Origin: Seohaeicola saemankumensis
GTDB taxonomy: Bacteria; Pseudomonadota; Alphaproteobacteria; Rhodobacterales; Rhodobacteraceae
Direction of reading: 5' to 3'
NCBI RefSeq assembly: GCF_020171285.1
Contig: NZ_JAIUZI010000003.1
Span: 186,001 to 250,000 of the forward strand
DNA length: 64,000 nucleotides
Shown here: positions 19,859 to 29,285 of the stretch, in pieces
Layout of the letters: each line of letters begins with the position of its first letter
How positions within the stretch are numbered: the stretch's first letter is position 1
Program-made: the position numbers and the translations under genes
Notes under the pieces: generated by a model
Database searches by the model: none
What the model saw: only the letters and a program-made list of their open reading frames with translations
What the model was told of the DNA's origin: nothing

Positions 19859-19883
19859 GTCCGGGCAGCAGCGCTGCCCGGAC
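19859..19883 (+). terminator. Perfect 11-bp hairpin after katG
   Basis: GTCCGGGCAGC pairs perfectly with GCTGCCCGGAC across a three-base loop, 12 bases after the katG stop. No run of T follows directly, so it may act as an RNA-stabilising hairpin or as a weak terminator. Confidence 0.5.
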
Positions 19884-19911
19884 TATTCCACTTTATCCGG
19901 CTTTCGGATCC

Positions 19912-19939
19912 ATGGCGTCGGGATACCCGGCGCCATTTT
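19912..19939 (+). terminator. Probable rho-independent terminator of katG
   Basis: ATGGCG...CGGG pairs with CCCG...CGCCAT around an ATA loop (one internal mismatch) and is followed by TTTTCTTT. This is the second hairpin downstream of katG. Confidence 0.55.
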
Positions 19940-20117
19940 CTTTACATTACCGTGATTATCCGCGCGGGAGTTCACCCGTTTCGCGGCGGTGGTCGCTCGG
20001 GAAAGAGCCGCCTTTCCATCCCCCTGCCACGCGGGAAATTTCGGTCTGTCAATCCGGTGTGACCGGGATAAGGTAACCGCCAAGACATCGACAGCGGTCC
20101 ACCGGGGGGAGAAGACC

Positions 20118-21245
20118 ATGAAGATAAAGGCGGCGGTACTTGAGGAAATCGGGCGTCCTGGCCCCTATGCCGAAACGCGGCCGATTTCGGTTTGCGAGGT
20201 CGATCTGGAGGGGCCGCGGGCGGGCGAGGTTCTGGTCAGGATCGCCGCCGCGGGCCTGTGTCATTCCGATCTGTCGGTGGTCAACGGCGACCGGCCGCGG
20301 CAGTTGCCGATGGTGATGGGCCATGAAAGCGCCGGCGTGGTCGAGGCGGTCGGCCCGGATGTGGAGCGGTTTGCGCCCGGCGATCACGTGGTGTCGGTCT
20401 TTGTGCCCAGTTGCGGCCACTGCGGCCCCTGTCGCAACGGCCGCCCGGCCCTGTGCGAACCCGGCGCGGCGGCCAATGGCGAGGGGCTGCTGATCGGCGG
20501 CGGCTCGCGGCTGAGCCGGGATGGCGAGCGGATCTATCACATGACAGGCGTGTCCTGTTTTGCCGAATACGCCACGGTTTCGGAGAATTCGCTGGTGCGG
20601 ATCGACCCGGAGATCCCGCTGGATATCGCTGCGCTGATGGGCTGTGCGGTGCTGACCGGGGCGGGGGCGGTGTTCAACACCGGCGACGTCACGCCGGGCA
20701 GCACCACGGCGGTTGTCGGGCTGGGCGGCGTCGGCCTGTCGGCGGTGATGGCGGCCCGGACCGCCGGGGCGGAAAAGATCGCCGCCGTGGACGTGCTGGA
20801 CGACAAGCTGGAAATCGCCCGCGAATTGGGGGCGACGCATCTGATCAATTCGGCCCGCGACGGCGCGCTGGAAGAGCTGCGCGAGGTGACCGGCGGCGGC
20901 GTCGACACCGCGATGGATTTCACCGGCAACGTGCGGGCACTGCGGTTTGCCTATGACGCGACCCGGCGCGGCGGCACCACGGTCACGGCGGGCCTGCCGA
21001 ACCCGGCGGCGATGCTGGAACTGCCGGCGGTCGGGATCACCGCCGAGGAACGCACGCTCAAGGGCAGCTACCTGGGCTCGGGCGTGCCCAGCCGCGACAT
21101 CCCCCGGTTCCTGGGCCTGCACGCGCAAGGCCGTCTGCCGGTGGAACGGCTGATGTCGGAAAAGATCCGGCTGGAGGAGATCAACGCGGGCTTTGACAAA
21201 CTGCACGCCGGACAGACGATCCGACAGGTGATCGACTTTGACTGA
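20118..21245 (+). CDS. Zinc-dependent alcohol dehydrogenase
   Basis: The 375-residue enzyme is a medium-chain dehydrogenase/reductase oxidising an alcohol with NAD(P). The catalytic zinc site is visible in GLCHSD and GHESAGVVE, and the structural zinc cysteines in PSCGHCGPCRNGRPALC; the Rossmann motif is GLGGVGLSAVM. The ATG at 20118 follows GGGGGGAGA at good spacing. The next gene is an aldehyde dehydrogenase 19 bases on, so alcohol to aldehyde to acid is the likely sequence. The natural substrate is unknown. Confidence 0.92.
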   Translation: MKIKAAVLEEIGRPGPYAETRPISVCEVDLEGPRAGEVLVRIAAAGLCHSDLSVVNGDRPRQLPMVMGHESAGVVEAVGPDVERFAPGDHVVSVFVPSCGHCGPCRNGRPALCEPGAAANGEGLLIGGGSRLSRDGERIYHMTGVSCFAEYATVSENSLVRIDPEIPLDIAALMGCAVLTGAGAVFNTGDVTPGSTTAVVGLGGVGLSAVMAARTAGAEKIAAVDVLDDKLEIARELGATHLINSARDGALEELREVTGGGVDTAMDFTGNVRALRFAYDATRRGGTTVTAGLPNPAAMLELPAVGITAEERTLKGSYLGSGVPSRDIPRFLGLHAQGRLPVERLMSEKIRLEEINAGFDKLHAGQTIRQVIDFD

Positions 21246-21264
21246 GGGAGAGGGGCGCAGGACT

Positions 21265-22761
21265 ATGGAACGCAGCGCAGATATCGTGACCTACGAGTGT
21301 TTTGTCGACGGCCAATGGGGGCCTGCCGCCAGCGGCGAGACCTTTGACAGCGACGACCCCTTTACCGGGCAGGTTTGGGCGAAGATCCCGCGCTGTGCGG
21401 CGGCGGATGTAGACCGCGCGGTTGCGGCGGCGAATGCGGCTCTGACACAGGGTGAATGGGCCGAGATGCACCCGACCCGGCGCGGTCAGCTGCTGGTGCG
21501 GCTGGCCGATATCCTGGACCGCGAGGCCGATGCGCTGGCCCGGACCGAGGTGCGGGACAACGGCAAGCTCTACGCCGAGATGCGCGGCCAGACCGGCTAT
21601 ATCGCGCAGTGGTACCGCTATTTCGGTGGGCTGGCGGACAAGATCGAAGGCGCCGTCGTGCCGATCGACAAGCCTGACATGTTCACCTACACCACCCATG
21701 TTCCGGTGGGCGTGGTGGCGGCGATCACGCCGTGGAATTCGCCGCTGCTGCTGACCGCGTGGAAATTGGCGCCGGCGCTGGCGGCGGGCTGTACCGTGGT
21801 GCTGAAGCCGTCGGAATTCACCTCGGCCTCGACGCTGGACTTCTGCAGGCTGATCGAAGAGGCCGGGTTCCCGCCCGGGGTGGTCAACGCGATCACCGGG
21901 TTCGGGGCCGAGGTCGGCGCGCCGCTGACCGAACACCGCGACGTGCACAAGATCGCCTTTACCGGCGGCGACGCCAGCGGGCGGCATATCGCGCGGGCCG
22001 GGATGGGCACGTTCAAGCGGCTGACGCTGGAACTGGGCGGCAAGTCGGCGCAGCTGGTGTTTCCCGACGTGGATGTCGAGGCGGCGGCGCGCGGCGTGGT
22101 GTCGGGCATATTCGCGGCCTCGGGTCAGACCTGTATCGCCGGATCGCGGGTGTTGGTGCATGACGACATCCACGACGAATTTGTCGAGGCGTTTCTGGAC
22201 CTGGCCCGCACCGCCCGTGTGGGTGACCCGATGGACCCCGAAACCCAGGTCGGCCCGGTCACCACCAAACCACAGTTCGAGCGGATCCTGAGCTGTATTG
22301 CGATGGCGCGCGAGGATGGCGCCGATTGCGCCCTGGGCGGTGGCCCGTCCACCCGGCCCGGCACCGGCGCGGGCCGGTTCATCGAACCCACTGTGTTCAC
22401 CGGCGTCACCAACGACATGCGCATCGCCCAGCAAGAGGTGTTTGGACCGGTGTTGTCGGTGATCCGTTTTACCGAAGACGAACAGGCCTATGACATCGCC
22501 AACGACACCGATTTCGGGCTGGCCGCCGGGGTTTGGACCCGCGATCAGGGCCGCATGTTCCGGGCCGCGAAACGGCTGCGCGCCGGTAACATCTGGACCA
22601 ACTGCTATCGCGCGGTGTCCTACATGGTGCCGTTTGGCGGCTTCAAATCCTCGGGCATCGGACGCGAAAGCGGGCAGGACGCGATTTACGAGTATCTCGA
22701 AACCAAATCCGTCTGGATGGACTACGGCGACGGCCCGGCGAACCCCTTTGTGCTGCGGTGA
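21265..22761 (+). CDS. NAD(P)-dependent aldehyde dehydrogenase
   Basis: The 498-residue enzyme oxidises an aldehyde to an acid. It has the cofactor segment TPWNSPLLLTAWKLAPALAA, the catalytic Glu in LELGGKSAQL, and the catalytic Cys in SGQTCIAGSRVL; the C-terminus has VPFGGFKSSGIGRE. The ATG at 21265, after AGGA, was preferred over an upstream in-frame ATG at 21238 that would overlap the dehydrogenase gene. It forms a two-gene operon with the alcohol dehydrogenase and converges on the hydratase/MmgE pair. Confidence 0.94.
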   Translation: MERSADIVTYECFVDGQWGPAASGETFDSDDPFTGQVWAKIPRCAAADVDRAVAAANAALTQGEWAEMHPTRRGQLLVRLADILDREADALARTEVRDNGKLYAEMRGQTGYIAQWYRYFGGLADKIEGAVVPIDKPDMFTYTTHVPVGVVAAITPWNSPLLLTAWKLAPALAAGCTVVLKPSEFTSASTLDFCRLIEEAGFPPGVVNAITGFGAEVGAPLTEHRDVHKIAFTGGDASGRHIARAGMGTFKRLTLELGGKSAQLVFPDVDVEAAARGVVSGIFAASGQTCIAGSRVLVHDDIHDEFVEAFLDLARTARVGDPMDPETQVGPVTTKPQFERILSCIAMAREDGADCALGGGPSTRPGTGAGRFIEPTVFTGVTNDMRIAQQEVFGPVLSVIRFTEDEQAYDIANDTDFGLAAGVWTRDQGRMFRAAKRLRAGNIWTNCYRAVSYMVPFGGFKSSGIGRESGQDAIYEYLETKSVWMDYGDGPANPFVLR

Positions 22762-22767
22762 CCCGGC

Positions 22768-23604
22768 TCAACCCGCCCGTTCCGCCCGCTCTGCATGGGC
22801 CTGCATCGCGACGGTGCCGGTGTCCGCGTCGCGCACGCGCAGCTCGGCCCCCTGCCCCGTGACGCGCCCTTCGATCAGGGCCGTGGCGCCGCAGATCAGC
22901 GGGCTCATCCCGCGATAGCTGAAGAGCGCCGGCACTGTGCCCAGCAGGTCGCAGGCCAAATGTTGCATCCAGGTCGCCAGCAGCGGCCCGTGCACCACCA
23001 GCCCGGCATACCCTTCGACCTCGGTGGCATAGGGCAGGTCATAGTGGATGCGGTGGCCGTTGAATGTCATCGCCGAATAGCGAAACAGCAGCGTTGGCGT
23101 GGGTTCGACCCTGCGGCGCTCGGCCTCGGGCCAATCCTCGGCCGGGGGCGGGGTGGCGGCGGAGCCCGGGCCGCTGTCCTCGCGGTAGACGATGTCGTGT
23201 TCTTCGTCGATCAGGATGTGGTCGCCGCAGGCATAGCTGTGGCTCAGCGTCAAAAATCCCAACCGGCCGCTGCGGCCCTGCTTGTAGGCGATATCCTGTA
23301 CCGTGGTGGTGCGGGTGACCGGTTCGCCCACCGGGATCGGCGCCCGCGCGCGGATCCGTCCGCCCGCCCACATGCGGCGCGGCAGGCCCAGATCGGGCAG
23401 CACCGTGCCCAGCCGGGGGTGGCCATCGCGGCCCAACTGGTCGGCGGGCAGGATCTCGGGCGACAGGCACCATTCCAGCCCCGGCGCATGATCGCCCGCG
23501 CAATGGGCGTCGCCCAGCGTCGCCCGGAACTCTGCCAGCTGCCGGTCTGTGATCCGGTCCGTCGCGGCCCGGCTGCGGCCGATCCAGTCCTCTGCCGCGC
23601 TCAT
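22768..23604 (-). CDS. MaoC-like (hot-dog) enoyl-CoA hydratase, mesaconyl/itaconyl-CoA type
   Basis: The 278 residues form a double hot-dog protein: an N-terminal FAS1-like dehydratase half (about 10-140) and a C-terminal MaoC half with the typical active-site stretch FNGHRIHYDLPYATEVEGY and GLVVHGPLLATW. Close relatives hydrate mesaconyl-C4-CoA or itaconyl-CoA. It overlaps the MmgE/PrpD gene as ATGA, so both act in one pathway, probably of a branched C5-C7 acid. Exact substrate is inferred only. Confidence 0.85.
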   Translation of the reverse strand: MSAAEDWIGRSRAATDRITDRQLAEFRATLGDAHCAGDHAPGLEWCLSPEILPADQLGRDGHPRLGTVLPDLGLPRRMWAGGRIRARAPIPVGEPVTRTTTVQDIAYKQGRSGRLGFLTLSHSYACGDHILIDEEHDIVYREDSGPGSAATPPPAEDWPEAERRRVEPTPTLLFRYSAMTFNGHRIHYDLPYATEVEGYAGLVVHGPLLATWMQHLACDLLGTVPALFSYRGMSPLICGATALIEGRVTGQGAELRVRDADTGTVAMQAHAERAERAG

Positions 23605-24905
23605 GCCGCCTCTCCCCGCAGCATGCGGCCCAGATCGGCGGCGGTCATCGTCGCGAGATCGCCCACGAGCGTGGCGGGCGGCCCGCCGTCGGGGCCCAGC
23701 AGCGCGCGGGATTTGCCCGCCAGCCGGTCGCGCAGCACATCGGTCGCGATCGGGGCCGAAATGTCATGGGCAAAGGGGGTCTGACCGCCCGATGCCAGCC
23801 GCAGCACGCCCTCGGCCTGCATGTCGCTCAGCCCGGCATCGCCGGTCACCGTCATCCGGCCCGCGATAGCGGCCAGCGCGGGATCGGCGGCGACCACATC
23901 GGAGTAGCTGTCAAAGGCCGAGGTATCGCGCCCGCTGAGCACCATCGCCGCCAGCCAGGCATAGCTGAACTTGACCTCGAGCCCGGTGCCGGGATCGGCG
24001 ATATTGCACACCGACAGCCAGCGCGGATTGGTGCGCAATTCAATCGCGGCCACGTCGCCCGGATCAACCGGCCCCACCGCGCGCAGCGCCTCGATCATCG
24101 CGTGGGTGCCGTGACAGCAGGCGTGGAATTTATAGCTGATCTCGGGCAGCAGCCAGCGGCCCACCGGCGGCAGGTCGTGGCCCGGATCGTCGGTATGGGT
24201 CTGCAGGAATCCCTCTGGCCCCGCCAGCCCGTCGGCGCAGGAACTCATCCCCAGTTCCGCCAGCCGGGCGGATTCGACGCCGTTGGCCGCCGCGATCCCG
24301 GCGTTATAGGGTTTGCCCATGGTGCCGAACTGTGACTTCAGCCCCGACGCGCGGGTCGAACACAGGCCGATTGCGGCGCGCATCTGGTCGCGCGTCAGCC
24401 CGATCAGTCGGCCCGCAGCCAGCGTCGCGCCAAAGGCCCCGGCGGTCGCGGTCTGGTGAAAGCCCCGGTTGTAATGCGCCGACCCCAGCGCCATGCCAAC
24501 CCGGATCGCCGCCTCGGACCCCAGCAGGAAGGCATCCACCACATCGCCCGCCGATGCGCCGGTTTCTTCGCCCACAGCCAGCGCCGCCGGGTAGATGCCG
24601 ACCGACAGGTGACCGACATGGGCGAAATGTGTATCGTCGAAATCAATCGCATGGCTGGTCGCGCCGTTGACCAGCGCCGCCTGACGGGCCGGCGCGGTCC
24701 CCGCCCCCAGAACCGAGGCCAACCCCTGCCCGCCCTCGGCGGCGATGAACCGGCGCAGCTTGTCGGCCACCGGCTCATTGGTCCCGGCGCGGCCACAGAT
24801 CAGCCAGTCATAGAGCGACGACCGTGCTGCGTCGCGGGCCGGCTCGGGCAGTTGGCTCGCAGGCAGGTCGTGAAGATCAAGAAGCAGCGTCAGCAGATCG
24901 GGCAT
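23601..24905 (-). CDS. MmgE/PrpD family protein
   Basis: This family includes 2-methylcitrate dehydratase and cis-aconitate decarboxylase (which makes itaconate). The 434-residue protein shows the family pattern NGATSHAIDFDDTH near residue 80, a helical lid region, and YKFHACCHGTHAMIEAL near 265. Length is normal. It is the first gene of a two-gene leftward operon whose second gene is an itaconyl/mesaconyl-CoA-type hydratase. No gene is recognised for 430 bases upstream. Confidence 0.88.
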   Translation of the reverse strand: MPDLLTLLLDLHDLPASQLPEPARDAARSSLYDWLICGRAGTNEPVADKLRRFIAAEGGQGLASVLGAGTAPARQAALVNGATSHAIDFDDTHFAHVGHLSVGIYPAALAVGEETGASAGDVVDAFLLGSEAAIRVGMALGSAHYNRGFHQTATAGAFGATLAAGRLIGLTRDQMRAAIGLCSTRASGLKSQFGTMGKPYNAGIAAANGVESARLAELGMSSCADGLAGPEGFLQTHTDDPGHDLPPVGRWLLPEISYKFHACCHGTHAMIEALRAVGPVDPGDVAAIELRTNPRWLSVCNIADPGTGLEVKFSYAWLAAMVLSGRDTSAFDSYSDVVAADPALAAIAGRMTVTGDAGLSDMQAEGVLRLASGGQTPFAHDISAPIATDVLRDRLAGKSRALLGPDGGPPATLVGDLATMTAADLGRMLRGEAA

Positions 24906-25335
24906 GGTCGGGTCCTATGGCAACGGTGGCTCGGCGTCCCATTGCTACGCCGTCACCGGCCAAAGCGCCAGCGCCCCCAAGACAGAACCCGAAAGGGGAA
25001 CCGATCACCCGTCGTCGCAAGCTTGCCCCATCCGGTCCAGGCTGGCGACCGCAGCGTTGGTCTGTTCGGCGACATCGCGCAGCCACAAGCGCGGCTTGGA
25101 ACATCACATACCGCAGCACACGTCTTCGGCGGCAATGGCACGTTTCTCGTGCAGGGATCCGATGTCATGGGCGGTAGATTGGCTCATGAGGCAAGCAACC
25201 GGCAACAGTTGAAGGACGACTCGAGCGAAGCTTGAAGCGGGACTGTAAAGTATAACGCTAATTTTGGGGTTATCTCGGAAGTGAAGCAGCCGTCTTCTTC
25301 CAAGAATTTGAAAAGGCGAGATTTCTTGGAAGATT
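24906..25335. other. Gene-poor stretch between MmgE/PrpD gene and tRNA-Leu
   Basis: No convincing gene is present. On the minus strand an ATG-initiated frame at 25187-25005 codes for 60 residues but is broken by TGA at codon 28; its second half (LWLRDVAEQTNAAVASLDRM) looks protein-like, which suggests a decayed gene. It has no ribosome site. The promoter of the leftward MmgE operon must also lie here. Confidence 0.5.
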
Positions 25336-25421
25336 TGGTGCCCAGGAGAGGACTCGAACCTCCACGTCCATACGGACACTAGCACCTGAAGCTAGCGCGT
25401 CTACCATTCCGCCACCTGGGC
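25336..25421 (-). tRNA. tRNA-Leu (anticodon CAG)
   Basis: The minus strand folds as a class II tRNA. The acceptor GCCCAGG pairs with CCTGGGC, followed by discriminator A and an encoded CCA (25336-25338). The anticodon loop is TTCAGGT with anticodon CAG, there is a long variable arm (TGTCCGTATGGACG), and the T loop reads GGTTCGAGTCC. It closely resembles bacterial leucine tRNAs. Length is 86 bases with CCA. Confidence 0.96.
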
Positions 25422-25659
25422 AGGTGTCGTGAGCCCGGCATTTAAGGGCCAGCCGAGAGGGTGTCAAACGGATTCTCGGAAAAAGTTGCAGTTTTTGTGA
25501 CATGCCGCATCCCCTGCGCCGGGCTGTGGTTCCGGATCGTTTGATCGTTAAGCCGCAGTGTTCGCATGGCGTGGCGGGTCGCGGCGTTTTTGCGCCTTGT
25601 TTGACGGTGTTTGGGGCGGTAAATCGGGGCAAGACCAATCATCTAGCGGGAGCTGAGCC

Positions 25660-26643
25660 ATGTCCAAACTGGTCACGATTTACGGCGGATCGGGATTTGT
25701 CGGCCGTTACATCGCGCGGCGTATGGCCAAGGAGGGCTGGCGTGTCCGCGTAGCTGTGCGGCGCCCGAACGAAGCGATGCACGTCAAACCCTATGGGGCC
25801 GTTGGCCAGGTAGAGCCGGTGTTGTGCAACATTCGCGACGACGCTTCTGTTGCGGCAGCCATGGTCGGGGCCGAGGCGGTCATCAACTGCGTCGGCATTC
25901 TGAACAACGACGGCAAGAATACCTTTGACGCGGTTCAGGCCGAGGGCGCTGGCCGAATCGCGCGGATTGCGGCGGAGCAAGGCGTCGCACGCATGGTGCA
26001 TCTGTCGGCAATCGGAGCCGATGCGGACTCGGACAGCGTCTATGCCGCGACCAAGGCGGCGGGCGAGGCTGCGGTGCTGCAACACATGCCGGATGCCGTC
26101 ATTCTGCGCCCGTCAGTGATTTTCGGGGCCGAAGACGGGTTCTTCAACAAGTTTGCCGGCATGACCCGCTTTGGGCCGATCCTGCCGATTACGGCGGCAG
26201 AGACCCGGTTCCAGCCGGTTTTCGTGGACAACGTCGCCGAAGCCGCCGCAAAAGGGGCCTTGGGTCAGGCTGCGCCGGGTGTTTACGAGCTGGGTGGGCC
26301 GGACGTCATGACCATGCGCGAACTGATCGGGCTGATGCTGGACGTGATCCACCGTCGCCGGGTTGTCGTCGGTCTGCCGGTCTGGATTGCCCGGATCATG
26401 GCGTTCGGTTTTGATATGGTGCAGGCCATCAGCTTTGGCCTGATCTCCAATGGCGTGCTGACCCGTGACCAATTGCGCAATCTGGCGCATGACAACGTGG
26501 TGTCCGAAGGCGCCAAGACGTTGTCGGACCTGGATATCCGGCCCGTTGCCGCCGATTCGGTCCTGCCTGATTATTTGTGGAAGTTCCGCCCCTCGGGCCA
26601 GTATGACGAGATGACCCGCTCGGCCCGCAAGCTGCGTTCGTAA
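25660..26643 (+). CDS. NAD(P)-binding SDR protein of the complex I NDUFA9 type
   Basis: The 327-residue protein is an atypical short-chain dehydrogenase resembling the NDUFA9 accessory subunit of respiratory complex I. It begins with the cofactor motif [20 protein letters not shown], and shows [23 protein letters not shown] (the YxxxK motif) and [18 protein letters not shown] quinone-related or structural role is inferred from the family. Its stop is six bases from the convergent uppP stop. Confidence 0.88.
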   Translation: MSKLVTIYGGSGFVGRYIARRMAKEGWRVRVAVRRPNEAMHVKPYGAVGQVEPVLCNIRDDASVAAAMVGAEAVINCVGILNNDGKNTFDAVQAEGAGRIARIAAEQGVARMVHLSAIGADADSDSVYAATKAAGEAAVLQHMPDAVILRPSVIFGAEDGFFNKFAGMTRFGPILPITAAETRFQPVFVDNVAEAAAKGALGQAAPGVYELGGPDVMTMRELIGLMLDVIHRRRVVVGLPVWIARIMAFGFDMVQAISFGLISNGVLTRDQLRNLAHDNVVSEGAKTLSDLDIRPVAADSVLPDYLWKFRPSGQYDEMTRSARKLRS

Positions 26644-26649
26644 CGCGGG

Positions 26650-27456
26650 CTAGGCGGTATAGGCGATGACCAGCAGGGTGATACCGAGGATGACGCGGTA
26701 GATCACGTATGGCGTAAAGCTGACGCTGCGCAGCAGGCGCATCATCAGCGTCAGCGCCAGCAGTGCCGAAACAAAGGCAAACAGGGCGGCTATCGCGCCG
26801 TCTCTCAAGGCGGCGGTATTGGCGCCGATCAGGGCTTCGCCGCCGAGCAGGACGCCAGAGGCGATGATTGTCGGGATCGACATCAGCATCGACAGGCGCG
26901 CCGCCTGACCGCGCTCGTAACCCAGCCGCCGCCCGCCGGTGATCGTGATGCCGGACCTTGAGGTACCTGGGATCAACGACAAAACCTGCCATAGCCCCAT
27001 GATCAGCGCGTCGCGTGGGCTCCAGTCATCGGCCGTCTTCTCCGAGGGAGCAGAGGTGTCGGCCCAGTACAGCACCAGCCCAAATATCAGCATGGTCCAG
27101 CCAATCACCTTGATGGATCGCATGGCATCGCTGAGACCTGTGAAGTGAAGCACGGCACCAGCCAGAATCACCGGGATTGTCGCAATGATCAGCCCCAGCG
27201 TCAGTCGGGAACCGGCGGTGTCCGCCCGTCCGGTCACGAGACGGGGCAATCCGGCAAAACCACTGACGACATCGCGCCAGAAGTAGAGGACGACGGCGCC
27301 CAGGGTTCCAACATGCACGGCGACATCAATCAGTTGCCCCTGATCCTCCAGCCCGGTGAGCCCGGGCAGCAGAATCAGGTGACCCGATGAAGACACCGGC
27401 AGAAACTCGGTCACGCCCTGAATGACAGCGATCAGGATCAGTTGAAAAAGCGGCAT
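26650..27456 (-). CDS. uppP: Undecaprenyl-diphosphatase UppP (BacA family)
   Basis: UppP recycles the lipid carrier for peptidoglycan and other envelope polymers by removing a phosphate from undecaprenyl diphosphate. The 268 residues are mostly membrane segments, with the catalytic motifs VTEFLPVSSSGHLIL near residue 15 and LIPGTSRSGITITGG near 165. Length is standard. It is a single gene convergent with the NDUFA9-like gene. Confidence 0.96.
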   Translation of the reverse strand: MPLFQLILIAVIQGVTEFLPVSSSGHLILLPGLTGLEDQGQLIDVAVHVGTLGAVVLYFWRDVVSGFAGLPRLVTGRADTAGSRLTLGLIIATIPVILAGAVLHFTGLSDAMRSIKVIGWTMLIFGLVLYWADTSAPSEKTADDWSPRDALIMGLWQVLSLIPGTSRSGITITGGRRLGYERGQAARLSMLMSIPTIIASGVLLGGEALIGANTAALRDGAIAALFAFVSALLALTLMMRLLRSVSFTPYVIYRVILGITLLVIAYTA

Positions 27457-27686
27457 CGGAGCGGGTCTCGTTTGTCCAATTCATGGGCTGGGAACAGGTA
27501 TAAGTACCCCGTTTCAAAAGAAAAGGATGCAAATAGGACCGGATCGGTACCTAAAATTCTTGCCATTGCCGTGGATTACAGGATAAGAGGAGATCTAACT
27601 TGAATAGTAGGTCAGCAAGGCTGACTTTTAATTGCGCCGCGTTTCCAATACAAAAGCGCAGCCAGCCATATCATGGAGGTTTGCCC

Positions 27687-29123
27687 GTGGCCAAGCAACC
27701 GATGCTCAAATTCGTCCAGATCGACCGCGACATGCCGCAAAAGCGTGACGCCAGCCAGCGGCGCGAGGATTTCGACGAGATTTATGCCGAGTATGCAGAC
27801 GCCAAGGCGCAGGAGCAATCGAGCCGGTGCAGCCAGTGTGGCGTGCCGTATTGCCAGAGCCATTGCCCGCTGCACAACAATATCCCGGACTGGCTGCGGC
27901 TGACCGCCACCGGGCGGCTCGAAGAGGCCTATCAGGTCAGCCAGGCGACCAACACCTTTCCCGAGATCTGTGGCCGCATCTGCCCGCAGGACCGGCTGTG
28001 CGAAGGCAACTGCGTGATCGAGCAGTCGGGCCACGGCACCGTGACGATCGGCTCGGTTGAAAAATACATCACCGATACCGCCTGGGAAAAGGGCTGGGTC
28101 AAGCCGGTGAAGCCGGCGCAGGAACGCCCGGAAAGCGTTGGAATCATTGGCGCGGGGCCCGGTGGGCTGGCCGCCGCCGACATGCTGCGCCGGGCCGGTG
28201 TCCAGGTCACGATCTATGACCGCTACGACCGCGCGGGCGGGCTGCTGACCTATGGCATCCCCGGTTTCAAGCTGGAAAAAGACGTGGTCATGCGCCGCAA
28301 CGAACAGTTGGAACTGGGCGGCGTGGAATTCGTGCTGAACTGTGACGTGGATGCCGATATCTTTGCCACCATCCAGGCCGAGCATGACGCGGTGATCATC
28401 GCCACGGGCGTCTACAAGTCGCGGGACCTGGCGATGCCGGGTAGCGGCGCGGAAGGCATTGAAAAGGCAATTGATTTCCTGACCGCCAGCAACCGCAAGA
28501 GCTTTGGCGACGCGGTCGAGGACTTCGACAGCGGCCGTCTGAACGCCGAGGGCAAGAAGGTTGTCGTGATCGGCGGTGGCGACACCGCGATGGACTGCGT
28601 CCGCACCTCGATCCGGCAGGGCGCCACATCGGTCAAATGCCTGTATCGCCGTGACCGCGCCAACATGCCGGGCAGCCAGCGCGAAGTGAACAATGCCGAA
28701 GAAGAAGGCGTTGTTTTCGAATGGCTTAGCGCGCCCAAGGGGTTCGTGGACGAAGCCGGGAAAGTCACCGGCGTGATGGTGCAAAAGATGCGTTTGGGCG
28801 CACCTGATGCAACCGGCCGGCAGTCGCCCGAGGTGATTGAGGGCGCGGATTACGTCGAAGAGGCCGATCTGGTGATCAAGGCGCTGGGCTTTGAGCCCGA
28901 GGACCTGCCGACCATATTCGGCCAGCCCGAGCTGACCGTCACCAGCTGGGGCACCATCAAGGCGCAGTTCACCACCGGTGAAACCGACATGCCAAACGTT
29001 TATGCGGTGGGCGATATCGTGCGTGGCGCCTCGCTGGTGGTCTGGGCGATCCGCGACGGCCGCGACTGTGCCGAGGCGATCCTGAAGAAATTCAACACGG
29101 CCGCAGCCGTCGCTGCGGAGTAG
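27687..29123 (+). CDS. gltD: Glutamate synthase small subunit GltD
   Basis: GltD feeds electrons from NADPH through FAD and iron-sulfur centres to GltB for glutamate formation from glutamine and 2-oxoglutarate. The start is GTG at 27687, preceded by GGAGG at nine bases; a longer frame from 27600 lacks a ribosome site. The 478 residues contain CSQCGVPYCQSHCPLHNN and ICGRICPQDRLCEGNC for 4Fe-4S clusters, and the nucleotide-binding motifs GAGPGGLAAADML and VIGGGDTAMDCVR. gltB follows after two short genes. Confidence 0.96.
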   Translation: MAKQPMLKFVQIDRDMPQKRDASQRREDFDEIYAEYADAKAQEQSSRCSQCGVPYCQSHCPLHNNIPDWLRLTATGRLEEAYQVSQATNTFPEICGRICPQDRLCEGNCVIEQSGHGTVTIGSVEKYITDTAWEKGWVKPVKPAQERPESVGIIGAGPGGLAAADMLRRAGVQVTIYDRYDRAGGLLTYGIPGFKLEKDVVMRRNEQLELGGVEFVLNCDVDADIFATIQAEHDAVIIATGVYKSRDLAMPGSGAEGIEKAIDFLTASNRKSFGDAVEDFDSGRLNAEGKKVVVIGGGDTAMDCVRTSIRQGATSVKCLYRRDRANMPGSQREVNNAEEEGVVFEWLSAPKGFVDEAGKVTGVMVQKMRLGAPDATGRQSPEVIEGADYVEEADLVIKALGFEPEDLPTIFGQPELTVTSWGTIKAQFTTGETDMPNVYAVGDIVRGASLVVWAIRDGRDCAEAILKKFNTAAAVAAE

Positions 29124-29145
29124 GCCAACAGGGCAGAAGCCACCG

Positions 29146-29186
29146 TTTTGTACAGGCCGCGAAACCGGCTTTTGCGGTTTTGTACA
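29146..29186. repeat. Twin TTTTGTACA boxes with hairpin after gltD
   Basis: TTTTGTACA occurs at 29146-29154 and again at 29178-29186. Between and partly within them, CGAAACCG pairs with CGGTTTTG around a seven-base loop, followed by TTTTG. This could be a weak gltD terminator or a binding site for the next transcript. Confidence 0.35.
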
Positions 29187-29285
29187 ACGGTTCCGGCGGA
29201 TTTGCCCGGCCACCCAAGGACCGACCCCGGTAACGGGATGTTAAGCAGACAGGTCAGGCAATCTGACGCAGAAGGTAAACAAAGG

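Noticed and set aside
25005..25187. Selenocysteine at the in-frame TGA
   Set aside because: No downstream hairpin typical of a bacterial selenocysteine insertion element was recognised, there is no ribosome site, and no known selenoprotein motif is present. Decay is simpler.
25336..25421. tRNA-Leu as an active integration site
   Set aside because: No integrase gene and no second copy of the tRNA 3' end were seen in the window.
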